NCBI GenBank assembly: GCA_036504595.1
Contig: DASXUX010000012.1
Location: 62,001-126,000, forward strand
DNA from: DASXUX01 sp036504595
GTDB lineage: Bacteria > Planctomycetota > SZUA-567 > H5-PLA8
Direction of reading: 5' to 3'
DNA: 64,000 nt
Part shown: positions 55,547 to 64,000 of the stretch, piece after piece
Layout of the letters: each line of letters starts with the position of its first letter
How positions within the stretch are numbered: the first letter of the stretch is position 1
Made by a program: the position numbers and the translations under genes
Notes under the pieces: generated by a model
The model's input: the letters and a program-made list of their open reading frames with translations, nothing else
The model's database searches: none
What the model was told of the DNA's origin: nothing

Positions 55547-56668
55547 ATGAGTCTGCTGGGTGCGCGCTTTCTGTTGATCGGCGTTCTGGTCGGGGCCGGG
55601 TTGGCTTACGCGGCGGAAGACCGCGTCATCATGGTCCGGAATAACGAAGTGCGTTCTGGCGTGATCACCAAAGCAGACCTGGACGGCGTCGAACTGCAAA
55701 TGCGCGACGCCAAGACCAGCCAAGTTGCCAAGATGACGATGGGCGGTGCGGAGATCGCCAACATCGAATGGGATTCGGGCTCCCCGGAGTACCGTTCGGC
55801 GATGGCGAACTACGACAGCCAGCACTACGCCGAAGGGGTGCGCGATTTCCAGAGCATCCTCAACGACAAAGACGATCTCGAGAAATTCCGAGCCGTGTGC
55901 AAGCCGGCGCTCTATTTTTACTACGCGCAAAGCCTGTATCTTTCCGGCAAGCCGTCCGAAGCCATTCCGGCATTCGAAAAGCTCATGAACGAGTTCAAGA
56001 ACTCGTACTACGTGCCGGCCGCCGTCGGCAGCTTGGTCGATTGCGCGATCATCACTAAGGACTTGAGCAAGGTTCCACCGCTGCTTTCACAGCTTCGCGC
56101 GCTGGGCATGGAGCAGAAAGCTCTGGCCGATTACTACGAAGGCCAGATGCTGCTGGCTCAAAACAAGGCCAAAGAAGCCGATTCCAAGTTCGCCGCCGCG
56201 GCGGGCGGCAGCAGCGTGCCCAGCACCAAGGGCATGGCGCTGATGGGTCAGGCGAAGTGCGCGGTGGGCGAAGGCAATCTGGTCAAAGCGCGCGATCTGG
56301 CGCAAAAGGCTCTGGCTGCCGGCGCGCCGCGGGACGTTTCGGGCGCAGCGCACCTGGTCATTGGCGATGCCGTTCTGGCCGAAGTGGAAGCCCAGAAGCC
56401 GACCGGCGACGTCTTGCAGACGAAGCTGATGGATGCGCTGCTGGAGTACATGCGGGTGCTGGAACAGTATCGGGGCAACGTGGACAACGAAGCCCAGGCG
56501 ATGCTGCACGCCGGCGATGCGCTCATCAAGCTGAGCAAGCTCCCGAACCGCTCCGCTGACATGCATCGCGCGATCACCCTGTACACCAAGCTCGTCCAGG
56601 ACCCGCGCTATCGCAGCACGCGCTACGCCGGCTTGGCCGAGACCGCGATGAAGGCCATTCGCAGATAA
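55547..56668 (+). CDS. secreted tetratricopeptide-like repeat protein
   Basis: A 373-residue protein with a signal peptide (SLLGARFLLIGVLVGAGLAYAAED), a short beta domain (RVIMVRNNEVRSGVITKADLDGVELQMRDAKT), and helical TPR-like pairs: YAEGVRDFQSIL, PALYFYYAQSLYLSGKPSEAIPAFEKLMNEF, YYEGQMLLAQNKAKEADSKFAAAA, MALMGQAKCAVGEGNLVKARDLAQKAL, MLHAGDALIKLSKLPNRSADMHRAITLYTKLV. Likely a periplasmic scaffold. ATG at 55547 has GAGGAG 6 bases upstream, better than the GTG/ATG at 55523-55532. It is followed after 69 bases by the HzsA-related cytochrome gene on the same strand. Confidence 0.85.
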   Translation: MSLLGARFLLIGVLVGAGLAYAAEDRVIMVRNNEVRSGVITKADLDGVELQMRDAKTSQVAKMTMGGAEIANIEWDSGSPEYRSAMANYDSQHYAEGVRDFQSILNDKDDLEKFRAVCKPALYFYYAQSLYLSGKPSEAIPAFEKLMNEFKNSYYVPAAVGSLVDCAIITKDLSKVPPLLSQLRALGMEQKALADYYEGQMLLAQNKAKEADSKFAAAAGGSSVPSTKGMALMGQAKCAVGEGNLVKARDLAQKALAAGAPRDVSGAAHLVIGDAVLAEVEAQKPTGDVLQTKLMDALLEYMRVLEQYRGNVDNEAQAMLHAGDALIKLSKLPNRSADMHRAITLYTKLVQDPRYRSTRYAGLAETAMKAIRR

Positions 56669-56737
56669 CCAAAGCTGGTTCGCGGACCCTATGATTGCGT
56701 GGCGGGGTATATCGCTGCAGGCGAATCGGGGTACCTG

Positions 56738-59700
56738 ATGACGACTCTGAAGACGTTGGCTTTCGGCTGCGCGGCGGTGTTCTGTTGCGCTCTGATGCCG
56801 GACGCCAACGCCGAAGGCTTTGGGAACGCGCTGGACGCGAGCACCGCGATAGCCAGAGTGCCCGGCAGGCCGGCGTATACAACCTGGCCGCTCACGTTCG
56901 AGTGCCGCATCAAGCTGAAGAAGGCTCAGGCCTACAACGTCATCGCCGCGTGTGAGCCCAAGTCTTCCCCGCTGCATTGGGAACTGTTCACGTTCCCGGG
57001 CACTGGCCATTTGATGGCGTACTTGCCCGGCTGCAAGCCTGACCATGCGCGAAGCACGGTAAGTGTCACTGATGATGCGTGGCACTACGTCGCGCTGGTC
57101 ATGGCCGAGACCGCTGTGCGCCTCTACGTCGATGGCGCCGAAGCAGCGAACCTGCAGGTAAAGCGCGATTCCGGCATCAGGACCACGGGCCAGGATCTGA
57201 CGATCGGTGCGCTCAACGATCTGAGCAACCGCTGCAACGGAGCGATTGACGAAACTCGGCTGTCCAGCGTGGCGCGCACGATTCAAGGGGTGCCGACGGC
57301 GCCGTTTGAGCCGGACGCGGACACGATTGGGCTTTGGCATTTCGATGAGACGAAAGCTCAGAACTCCGCGGACGCCTCCAGCTTGAAGAACCCAGCGCTT
57401 CTGGTCCAGGCCGGACCCCAAGCGGCCACTGGCGCTCTAGCGGATCCGAACGCTGCGCCGCGCGGCACACAGGTTGGGGTGATCTCTCCGGAGCCGGACG
57501 TGAAGGCGTGCCGGGCATTGTTGGTCGAGACGCTCAAAGAGCTCAAGCTCCCCTCGCTTGAAAAGGCCGGCGAAACGCGCGACGCGGTGCTCGCCGATTG
57601 GGACGAGCATTACTGGCACTTGGGCAATCAACTCAGCGGCGCCGAAAAGCTTCCCCAAAATGCGGCAGAGCAGACCTATGACAATCATGCGTTGGTCCGG
57701 GCCAGCGACGGCGATCAGGCCGGGGTTGTCCTGCGCCGCAGCGCGGCGCTGACGAAGCGGCTCAAGCAGTTGCCTGGCGCGCCAGACGTGAGCGCTTTCG
57801 AGCGCGATTGCGAGACGCTTGCAGCGTCGGCAGCGAAGGTGCCAGCTTCTGATCCAACGCGGCGAAAAGGGCTGTATCTCGCTGCGTGCGCCCTGAATCG
57901 TCAGGTTGCGTTCGCCAATCCGCTGCTGGATTTCGACGAAATCCTTTTCGTGGCGCGCGGGGTGTACAACGGTTCGCGCAAAATGGGGCTGAAGCCGACC
58001 AGCGATTCGCAAGGGCAGCATTTCCAGACTCAATACTTTGCCTTCAACAGCATCCCGGGCGGCGGAGTCTTTACGGTGAAGAACTTCCGCGGCACGCCTG
58101 AAATTCGAAATCTGTTGAGCAACGCGGTTGTGGAGAGTGGGCGGCTGAAGGGGCGCAAGCTGGAACCGGGCGCATTCATTTCACCCGATCTATCCAGCGA
58201 TGGAAAAACAGTTCTGTTTTCATACACGGAAAACAAAGAGCATCGTTGGGAGTGGAATAATCAGACAACGTGGCATGTGTTTAAGATCGGAGCGGATGGC
58301 TCCGCACTGACCCAGCTTACCGATGGACCCGTTGACGATTTTGATGCCTGTTGGCTGCCCTCTGGCCGGATCGCGTTCCTGTCCGAACGCCGCGGCGGGT
58401 ACATTCGCTGCTTCGACAAACTGGAAGTCCCGCAGCACACTCTGCACAGCATGAAGGCGGACGGCAGCGACGTTTATCCGATCAGCTATTTCGAGACCGG
58501 CGAGTTCACTCCCAGCGTCAATAACGAAGGCATGCTGGTCTACACCCGTTGGGACTATGTGGATCGCGAGAACTGCCAAGGCTCCAACTTCTGGATCTGC
58601 GGTCCGGATGGGAGCGATCCGCGCGCGCCTCACGGCAACTATCCCTATCCTTGGCACACGTTCCCCGACAATCGCGACAAGGATTCGCGAATGGGCCGTC
58701 CGTACACTGAGATGAACATTCGCGCGGTGCCGAATTCACACCTGTACATTCTCACGGCGGCGCCGCATCACGGAGAGGCGTTCGGCAGTCTGTGCATGCT
58801 GGACCTGCGCGTGCCGGATGATTCGTTCATGTCGCAACTCAAACGCATCACGCCGTACGTGCGCTTTCCGGAGTCCGAAATCGATGCGCGGCTTCAATAT
58901 CCTTATGGCATGGCGTGGCCGCTCAGCGAGGATTTCTATCTGTGTAATTGGTGGGAGAACCTTTACTTGCTCGACCGCTTTGGCAACCAGACGCTGCTGT
59001 GTGAAAACAGCCTTGCTTTCGGGGGGACGACGGACTGGCGCATGCGGCTGATCGACCCGATTCCGCTGAAGGCGCGCAAGTCTCCGCCCGTCGTGCCGTC
59101 GCGAACCAACCAGGGCAAAGATGCCCGGCCTGACGCGCCGCATGCGACGATCGCGCTGATGAACGTGTACGACACGGATCAGCCTTTCCCGCCGGGAACA
59201 AAGGTAAAGTCTCTGCGCATCGTCCAGAATATGCCGAAGACCAATGCTCAGATGGCTGATCCGAAGATGGGTTACCATTGGGAAAATACGCCGCGCATCC
59301 CTCTGGGAATCGTGCCTGTGGAAGAAGACGGCAGCGCGTACTTTGAGGCTCCCGTGGAACGCGAGCTCATCTTCCAGGCGCTGGATGAAAACCACATGGC
59401 CGTCCAATCGATGCGCTCGGTGGCCTACGTTCATCCCGGCGAACAGCTCACCTGCCAAGGTTGTCATGAGAAACCTCAGAACACGCCAGTCGTTCGAAAA
59501 AACCCCATGGCCATGCGACGCGCGCCGTCGCGGCTGGAACCGGAAGCCGGGCCGGTGGAACCGATCACCTTCTTCCGTTCCGTGAAGCCGGTGTTCGAAC
59601 GCAGTTGCGTCGGCTGCCACCAGAAAGAAAACAAAGGCCCGATCGATATGGCCTACGAGAAGCTTGAGCCATACGCGTTCTATTTCTCTGGGGGTATGCG

Positions 59701-60034
59701 CGGCTCGGTGACCATTCCCATTCACGGCGGGACACGTTCGATTCCCGGACGCGTTGGCGCGCGCAATTCCCGCATGGGCCGTTCGCTGCTCGACCAGTGG
59801 CACAAGGATAAAGTGCCGCAGGAGGATTACCTCCGCGTCGTAATCTGGCTCGACTGCAACTCTCTGCGGCTCGGCGCGTTTAATGACGAAAAGGATCAAG
59901 TTGCGGGCAAGCTGGTCTGGCCGCTGCTCGATGTGGATCCAAAGAATCCACAGGGCCTGGAACGCCTGCGTGCTGGTAGCGCCGGCTCCGCTGATGGCGA
60001 CAAAAAGCCGGCGCTTGCCAGGAATGCGGATTAG
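56738..60034 (+). CDS. LamG and HzsA-related domain protein with two c-type heme motifs
   Basis: A 1098-residue exported protein. Signal peptide LAFGCAAVFCCALMPDANA, a concanavalin-like LamG domain (about 25-195: PLTFECRIKLKKAQAYN, WHYVALVMAETAVRLYVDGAEA, NGAIDETRLSSVARTI), then a helical linker, a beta-propeller-like middle region typical of HzsA-related proteins (SPDLSSDGKTVLFSYTEN, DDFDACWLPSGRIAFLSERRGG, HTLHSMKADGSDVYPISYFE), and heme-binding motifs CQGCH (906-910) and CVGCH (957-961), the second within a planctomycete-type cytochrome segment ITFFRSVKPVFERSCVGCH. The domain was defined in hydrazine synthase alpha, but such proteins are common in non-anammox planctomycetes and their role is unknown. 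Heme attachment would need the ResB-CcsA system encoded at 41337-45567. A family A fragment (59975-59998) encodes part of the tail. Confidence 0.88.
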   Translation: MTTLKTLAFGCAAVFCCALMPDANAEGFGNALDASTAIARVPGRPAYTTWPLTFECRIKLKKAQAYNVIAACEPKSSPLHWELFTFPGTGHLMAYLPGCKPDHARSTVSVTDDAWHYVALVMAETAVRLYVDGAEAANLQVKRDSGIRTTGQDLTIGALNDLSNRCNGAIDETRLSSVARTIQGVPTAPFEPDADTIGLWHFDETKAQNSADASSLKNPALLVQAGPQAATGALADPNAAPRGTQVGVISPEPDVKACRALLVETLKELKLPSLEKAGETRDAVLADWDEHYWHLGNQLSGAEKLPQNAAEQTYDNHALVRASDGDQAGVVLRRSAALTKRLKQLPGAPDVSAFERDCETLAASAAKVPASDPTRRKGLYLAACALNRQVAFANPLLDFDEILFVARGVYNGSRKMGLKPTSDSQGQHFQTQYFAFNSIPGGGVFTVKNFRGTPEIRNLLSNAVVESGRLKGRKLEPGAFISPDLSSDGKTVLFSYTENKEHRWEWNNQTTWHVFKIGADGSALTQLTDGPVDDFDACWLPSGRIAFLSERRGGYIRCFDKLEVPQHTLHSMKADGSDVYPISYFETGEFTPSVNNEGMLVYTRWDYVDRENCQGSNFWICGPDGSDPRAPHGNYPYPWHTFPDNRDKDSRMGRPYTEMNIRAVPNSHLYILTAAPHHGEAFGSLCMLDLRVPDDSFMSQLKRITPYVRFPESEIDARLQYPYGMAWPLSEDFYLCNWWENLYLLDRFGNQTLLCENSLAFGGTTDWRMRLIDPIPLKARKSPPVVPSRTNQGKDARPDAPHATIALMNVYDTDQPFPPGTKVKSLRIVQNMPKTNAQMADPKMGYHWENTPRIPLGIVPVEEDGSAYFEAPVERELIFQALDENHMAVQSMRSVAYVHPGEQLTCQGCHEKPQNTPVVRKNPMAMRRAPSRLEPEAGPVEPITFFRSVKPVFERSCVGCHQKENKGPIDMAYEKLEPYAFYFSGGMRGSVTIPIHGGTRSIPGRVGARNSRMGRSLLDQWHKDKVPQEDYLRVVIWLDCNSLRLGAFNDEKDQVAGKLVWPLLDVDPKNPQGLERLRAGSAGSADGDKKPALARNAD

Positions 60035-60035
60035 G

Positions 60036-60929
60036 TCAGGCCTTCGTTCCTGTCATGGCGATGCCTTCGATGAAGAAGCGTTGAGCGACGAAGAAGAGCA
60101 GCAACGCGGGCAGCGTCATGAGCAGCGCCGCGGCCATCAGCAGGCCCCATTCGGTATCCTGGACGCCTTGCAGGTGAGCCAATCCGAGCGCAAGCGTCCG
60201 GTTCTTCTCGCTCGTGAGATAAATAAGCGGACCCATGAAGTCGTTCCAATCGCGCAGCACGGTGAAAATCGTGACAGTGAGCAACGCGGGCTTGGAGAGC
60301 GGGAGGATAATCGTCCAGAAGACGCGCCACTCGCTCGCGCCGTCCAGCCGCGCGGCTTCAAGCAAGTCTTCAGGTATCGTCAGAAAGAACTGTCGCAGCA
60401 AAAAAATGAAGAATGCGTTTCCAAAGAAGGAAGGCACGATCAGCGGCAGGAACGTATCCACCCAGCCGATCTTGCTGTAGAAAACAAAAATCGGAATCAT
60501 CGTCACGGCGGCGGGGAGCATCATCGTCGCAAGCAAGACGCCGAAAATCAGGTTGCGGTCCGGCCAGCGCAGGCGGCTGAACGCGTAAGCGGCGGTGGAG
60601 CAGCTCAGCAAAGTTCCCAGCGTGGAGAAAAAGACAATAATCAGCGTGTTGCTGGTGTAGCGAGCGGCCGGGAATTCCGTGAAAGCTTTCTGGTAATGTT
60701 CCGTTGTTACCGGGTTGGGTATCCACTGCGGCGGCATGAGGAACATCGCATCGTTCGTTTTCAGCGACGTTGCGACCAGCCACAAAAAGGGTCCGAGAAA
60801 CAGCGCCAGCAGTCCAGCCAGTACCATGTGGGCCAGAATGTGGCTGCGGCGGCGCTGGCCGGCGATAGAGCCCAACGGACTGCGTTGCGACTCGTTGCTC
60901 TGCCGCTGGGATTCATAGCTGAATTTCAT
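60036..60929 (-). CDS. CUT1 sugar ABC transporter permease (UgpE/MalG type)
   Basis: A 297-residue permease with six helices and the EAA loop EDLLEAARLDGASEWRVFWTIILPLSKPALLT, preceded by FFIFLLRQFFLTIP, both typical of MalG-type proteins. Its ATG overlaps the stop of the upstream gene by four bases (ATGA), so the two products are translationally coupled and form the heterodimeric channel. Converges with the HzsA-related gene with no gap (stop codons one base apart). Substrate probably a sugar or glycerol phosphate compound. Confidence 0.93.
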   Translation of the reverse strand: MKFSYESQRQSNESQRSPLGSIAGQRRRSHILAHMVLAGLLALFLGPFLWLVATSLKTNDAMFLMPPQWIPNPVTTEHYQKAFTEFPAARYTSNTLIIVFFSTLGTLLSCSTAAYAFSRLRWPDRNLIFGVLLATMMLPAAVTMIPIFVFYSKIGWVDTFLPLIVPSFFGNAFFIFLLRQFFLTIPEDLLEAARLDGASEWRVFWTIILPLSKPALLTVTIFTVLRDWNDFMGPLIYLTSEKNRTLALGLAHLQGVQDTEWGLLMAAALLMTLPALLLFFVAQRFFIEGIAMTGTKA

Positions 60930-63223
60930 TGCCGTGAACCCTCGTAGTAGACCCAGCGTTTGGCGCCCACGAACTGAACGCCCGTGATGATCAGGATCAC
61001 CAGGAACAGCACCCACGCCATTGCGGCGGCATAGCCCATGTGCAGATTCTGGAAAGCTTCGCGGAACAGATAGAGCACATAAAACAACGTCGAGTCGCCG
61101 GGGCCGCCCTCTGTCACCAGGTACGCTTGCGTGAAGACTTGCAGCGAACCGATGACGCCCATGACCAGCATGAAGAACATCGCCGGCGAAATCATGGGCA
61201 GCGTGACGTTGCGGAACTTGCTCCAGAGCCCCGCGCCATCAATTTCCGCCGCTTCGTAAAGTTGACGCGGCACGCCTTGCAGCGCGGCGAGGAAAATGAT
61301 CATGCCTCCGCCGACGCTCCAGAAGCCCATCACGATCAGAGCGGGCTTGGAGTAGAACTCGCTGGTCAGCCACGGAATCTCGGGCAATCCGAGCTTGAAG
61401 AGAATGACGTTGATCACGCCGCAGTCGGGATTGAACATCCAGCGCCACAGCAGACTGCCGGCCACCGCGGGCACAACGGTTGGCAGATAGAAACACGTGC
61501 GGTATATCGCACGGCCGCCGATCTCCATATTCAGGAGCAGCGCAAGGCCCAGCGAAATCGCGATCCCCAAGGGCACCGACAGGGCGGTGAAGTAAAGCGT
61601 GTTCCACATGGCCGTCACGAAGAAGCGGTCGGTGGTGAACAGCCGCGAATAATTGTCCGCTCCGACCCACGTGCCGGAGTCCAGGATTTCGTAGTGCATC
61701 AGCGAGTACATCAGCGTCGCGAGGATCGGCCCAAGCGTGAAGACGATCAGCCCCAAGATCGCCGGCGCCGCGAAGGCGTATCCGGCCAGCGCCTCGCCTC
61801 TTTGCAGAGAGAGTTTTCGTATGCGCTTGTACGAAGACCACGCGCGGACGGCAATCAGCAGCGCCGCAAGTCCGCCCAGAATCCATCCCAGTTGCGGCCA
61901 GTTTACTCGCGTGCCGCCGGTTTCGGAGAGAAATTGATCGAGCAGTTTCTGCGATTCGCGAGTCGCGATATCGAGCGCTTCCTGCGAACCAAGCTTTCCC
62001 CGCGAGACCCACTCGACCGCGCGCAGCATCTCGTCATTGATCGCCGCACCGATGGGCGTGATGGGCCGGTAGTGCGAGTACTTCATCTGGTCGATCGCCA
62101 AGCGCCAGAACGGGCTGTTCGTGAAAAACGGATCATTGGCGGCAGAACGCAGCGCTGGCAGCTTGTTGCTCGACGTCGCCATGAAGCGCTGTGACTCTTC
62201 CGACAGGATGAAGCGGCTGAACGCCCACGCGCCCTCCACATTCTTCGCGGCCGTCGGAATGACAAGGCTGAACCCGCCGGACCACGTTGCGGGCACGCCA
62301 TCGTCGGCGTGCGGGCAGGGCGCGGCGCCCCATTCCATGCGCGCGCCGTACTTCTGAATCGTGCTCAACTCGCCGACATCGAGCACGATCATCGCGATCC
62401 GGCCGCTGATGAACGGGTTCTGCCCTTCCGCGCCAAAGCCGGACTGCAACGTCATCAGGTCTTCCATGCCGTAGTCGAGAACGAACGCGCGAATCCACTC
62501 CAGCGCCTCGACCACGCGCGGGTCGTTAAGCCTCACCTTGCGGCCATCGTCGGACATGAACTTCGCGTTACGCTGCCAGCCGTAAAGGTACAGCGCGCCG
62601 ACGTTGCCCCAGATCGGCACGAAGCCGACCTGATCGAAATGCCCGTCGCTGCGGCGTTTGGTCAGCTTTTTCGAATATTCGCGCAAGTCGCTCCACGTGC
62701 GCGGCGGCTTCTCGGGGTCGAGACCCGCTTCGCGGAAGGCCTTCTTGTTGTAGTAAAGGACGCGCACGTCCGTGTCATAGGGAACAGCGAACTGCTGTCC
62801 GCTGTAAAAACACTCGCCCCAGGGCGCGTCGAAGAAATCTTCTCCGCGCAAGCCTGCCGCCTTGATCCGGTCATCCAGCGGCAGGAAAGCGTTACGCGCA
62901 GCGTAGCTGGCGACTTTGTAGCGATCGAAAACGGAAACGTCCGGCGGCGTGCCGCCTGCGATGGCCGGCAGCATTTTGGAGTGAATGTGCGTGTAGGGGA
63001 TATCCACCAGTTCGACGAAGTGTTCGCGATTGGACTGGTTGAAGCGATCGACAAGTTTGCCGATGACCTCGCGCTGATCACCGGCGGTGAACAGATTCCA
63101 GAAGACAACCTTCCGGCGTGCGGGCGCGTCGGCCGCGAAAACAGGCGGGGTGAGTGCGTGAACCATCAGCGTGAGCGTGGCGCCGAGCAGAAAAGCGCGT
63201 GTTGCCGGCATGCTATTCATCAT
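60926..63223 (-). CDS. fused solute-binding protein and permease of a CUT1 sugar importer
   Basis: A 765-residue fusion. N-terminus: signal peptide (TRAFLLGATLTLMVHALTPPVFA), then about 410 residues of MalE/UgpB-type binding protein (KVVFWNLFTAGDQREVIGKLVDRFN, LPAIAGGTPPDVSVFDRYK, VLYYNKKAFREAGLDPEKPPRTWSDL, WSGGFSLVIPTAAKN). From about residue 445 a membrane helix and then six-helix permease of MalF/UgpA type with EAA loop RQLYEAAEIDGAGLWSKFRNVTLPMISPA. Binding protein and permease as one chain keeps the receptor tethered to the channel. No ATPase gene is adjacent. ATG at 63223 has GGAGG about 10 bases up; other Met codons follow at 63220 and 63211. Confidence 0.92.
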   Translation of the reverse strand: MMNSMPATRAFLLGATLTLMVHALTPPVFAADAPARRKVVFWNLFTAGDQREVIGKLVDRFNQSNREHFVELVDIPYTHIHSKMLPAIAGGTPPDVSVFDRYKVASYAARNAFLPLDDRIKAAGLRGEDFFDAPWGECFYSGQQFAVPYDTDVRVLYYNKKAFREAGLDPEKPPRTWSDLREYSKKLTKRRSDGHFDQVGFVPIWGNVGALYLYGWQRNAKFMSDDGRKVRLNDPRVVEALEWIRAFVLDYGMEDLMTLQSGFGAEGQNPFISGRIAMIVLDVGELSTIQKYGARMEWGAAPCPHADDGVPATWSGGFSLVIPTAAKNVEGAWAFSRFILSEESQRFMATSSNKLPALRSAANDPFFTNSPFWRLAIDQMKYSHYRPITPIGAAINDEMLRAVEWVSRGKLGSQEALDIATRESQKLLDQFLSETGGTRVNWPQLGWILGGLAALLIAVRAWSSYKRIRKLSLQRGEALAGYAFAAPAILGLIVFTLGPILATLMYSLMHYEILDSGTWVGADNYSRLFTTDRFFVTAMWNTLYFTALSVPLGIAISLGLALLLNMEIGGRAIYRTCFYLPTVVPAVAGSLLWRWMFNPDCGVINVILFKLGLPEIPWLTSEFYSKPALIVMGFWSVGGGMIIFLAALQGVPRQLYEAAEIDGAGLWSKFRNVTLPMISPAMFFMLVMGVIGSLQVFTQAYLVTEGGPGDSTLFYVLYLFREAFQNLHMGYAAAMAWVLFLVILIITGVQFVGAKRWVYYEGSRQ

Positions 63224-63320
63224 GAGGCGTATGCCTCCGCGACTGCCGCTGGTCGAACCATCATCGCTGATACGCGGGCGATGCTCCACAATTTTGCGGA
63301 TGCTGTCAAGCAGGAGCGCG

Positions 63321-63470
63321 GTGTGGCACGGGCAGGCCGCGCCGCATTTGGTACGTTGGTATCAAGGACCGACGGCTGTTCGCGGCGCGGATTGCCCGTG
63401 AACCCGGCAACCGCCACACGGGCAATCCATCAGCGCAAAAAGACGCGCTGATGGCCTGCCCGTGCCACAC
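63321..63470. repeat. family B double palindrome
   Basis: GTGTGGCACGGGCAGGCCGC to GCGCGGATTGCCCGTGAACC, then CACACGGGCAATCCATCAGC to TGGCCTGCCCGTGCCACAC. The first half is nearly identical to 55351-55429. Confidence 0.82.
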
Positions 63471-63544
63471 GGGCGCTTGTTTTTCCGTCGCATCCCGCCG
63501 CAGCGGGGCGTAGATTGGTCAGTGCTGGACGCCTGTAGCGTGAC

Positions 63545-63568
63545 GGCCGCACGGAGGCCGGCGCTACC
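63545..63568. repeat. family A unit
   Basis: GGCCGCACGGAGGCCGGCGC then TAC, followed after two bases by GGAGG, which serves as Shine-Dalgarno sequence for the ATG at 63581. Confidence 0.8.
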
Positions 63569-63580
63569 ACGGAGGCTGAG

Positions 63581-64000
63581 ATGCGAACACGACGACTCGT
63601 TCTTGTGCCGCTGGTGTTGTGCGGCTTGCTGGCCAGAGCGGAAGACAACATCGAAGCGAATGAGATTGCGGCGGGTGCTTGCACGAAAGCGTTTGCGGAG
63701 GCCGAAGAGATTTACCACCGCACCGACTACAATGCCGACGGCGTCCTGGAGTATGCGCAGTCGCTGCGCGGCGGCGCCAGAGCGCCGGCAGTGGTTCAGC
63801 CCGCGAAATTGCCGCAGCCCAGCGACGAGGAGAAGCAACAGATCGCAAAACTGATCAAGGGCTTGGGCGCCGATGAATTCTCCGCTCGCGAGGCCGCCGC
63901 GAAAGAACTCGGCAATGTTGGGCCGAAGGCTTACGGGCAACTGCAAGCTGCGCAGAGTTCCGAAAAAGACGTGGAGATCGTCTCCCGCTGCCGCAAGCTG
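63581..64000 (+). CDS. secreted protein, 5' part, cut by the right edge
   Basis: The first 140 residues of an exported protein: signal peptide MRTRRLVLVPLVLCGLLARAED, then EANEIAAGACTKAFAEAEEIYHRTDYNADGVLEYAQSLRGG, a segment found in planctomycete proteins of DUF2950 or pilin-like type, and further on LIKGLGADEFSAREAAAKELGNVGPKAYGQLQAA, which looks like one HEAT-like helix pair. GGAGGCTGAG precedes the ATG. The gene continues past the window, so length and function remain open. Confidence 0.75.
   Translation, partial: MRTRRLVLVPLVLCGLLARAEDNIEANEIAAGACTKAFAEAEEIYHRTDYNADGVLEYAQSLRGGARAPAVVQPAKLPQPSDEEKQQIAKLIKGLGADEFSAREAAAKELGNVGPKAYGQLQAAQSSEKDVEIVSRCRKL

Larger units (their letters stand above)
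63224..63580. other. 357-base repeat-filled divergent region
   Basis: Contains a family B element in two palindromic parts (63321-63402 and 63418-63470) and a family A unit at 63545-63568 whose end runs into the ribosome binding site of the next gene. No gene or clear promoter. Confidence 0.65.

Overview
The window looks like a GC-rich (by eye roughly 60%) chromosomal segment of a bacterium, most likely a member of the Planctomycetota. Pointers: a membrane-anchored protein whose N-terminus reads RFSLRTL followed by a hydrophobic helix (22710-24206), a LamG plus HzsA-related c-type cytochrome (56738-60034), coiled-coil proteins with a C-terminal beta domain (8915-9775), several Hanks-type kinases including one fused to a formylglycine-generating-enzyme domain, a Tat-exported Gfo/Idh/MocA oxidoreductase, and a solute-binding protein fused to its permease. 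No rRNA or tRNA gene was recognised. Phylum assignment is inference from gene content, not from a marker tree.

Layout. 1-900: left-edge gene fragment and a PIN-domain toxin operon. 931-7934: an RbsABC-type sugar ABC transporter split by a large kinase/coiled-coil/FGE protein. 8100-11243: two small membrane proteins and an atypical kinase. 11837-15220: topoisomerase VI subunits B and A. 15319-17214: a ParE-type toxin-antitoxin pair and a pRiA4b ORF-3-like protein. 17559-20887 (minus): recA, vapB, vapC, htrA in tight succession. 21081-28652: Gfo/Idh oxidoreductase, WD40-like protein, unknown secreted zinc-ribbon-like protein, DedA, epimerase. 28714-31985 (minus): DUF2442, a DUF4160 remnant and a B12-dependent ribonucleotide reductase with a good promoter. 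32490-38293: GT-C glycosyltransferase, kinase, second PIN operon, pgk, ABC ATPase. 38761-41125: two tandem paralogues of unknown function. 41337-45567 (minus): resB-ccsA cytochrome c maturation. 45849-48212: RCC1/PKD secreted protein. 48340-50853 (minus): PfkB-type sugar kinase carrying an in-frame REP-associated tyrosine transposase, then a class I aldolase. 51454-54709: ffh-rpsP-trmD-rplS. 54836-60034: membrane protein, TPR protein, HzsA-related cytochrome. 60036-63223 (minus): CUT1-type sugar importer without an ATPase. 63581-64000: start of a secreted protein.

The most striking feature is the density of short interspersed palindromes. At least seven families recur, and family A (core GCCGGCCTCCGTGCCGGC) is found both between and inside genes, always in a frame that stays open. 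Family A also brackets a Y1 (HUH) REP-associated transposase sitting inside the PfkB kinase at 49586-50277; the transposase keeps both catalytic His residues and a candidate Tyr, the kinase keeps both PfkB signatures, and the whole reads as one 533-residue frame. This is the best candidate for an undescribed arrangement: a REP/RAYT system that spreads through coding sequence without breaking it. Secondary points of interest are bacterial topoisomerase VI, two homologous long intergenic leaders carrying reiterated TGGACAG motifs, the recA-vapBC-htrA gene string, and an nrdJ promoter with tandem 11-mers and a DnaA box.
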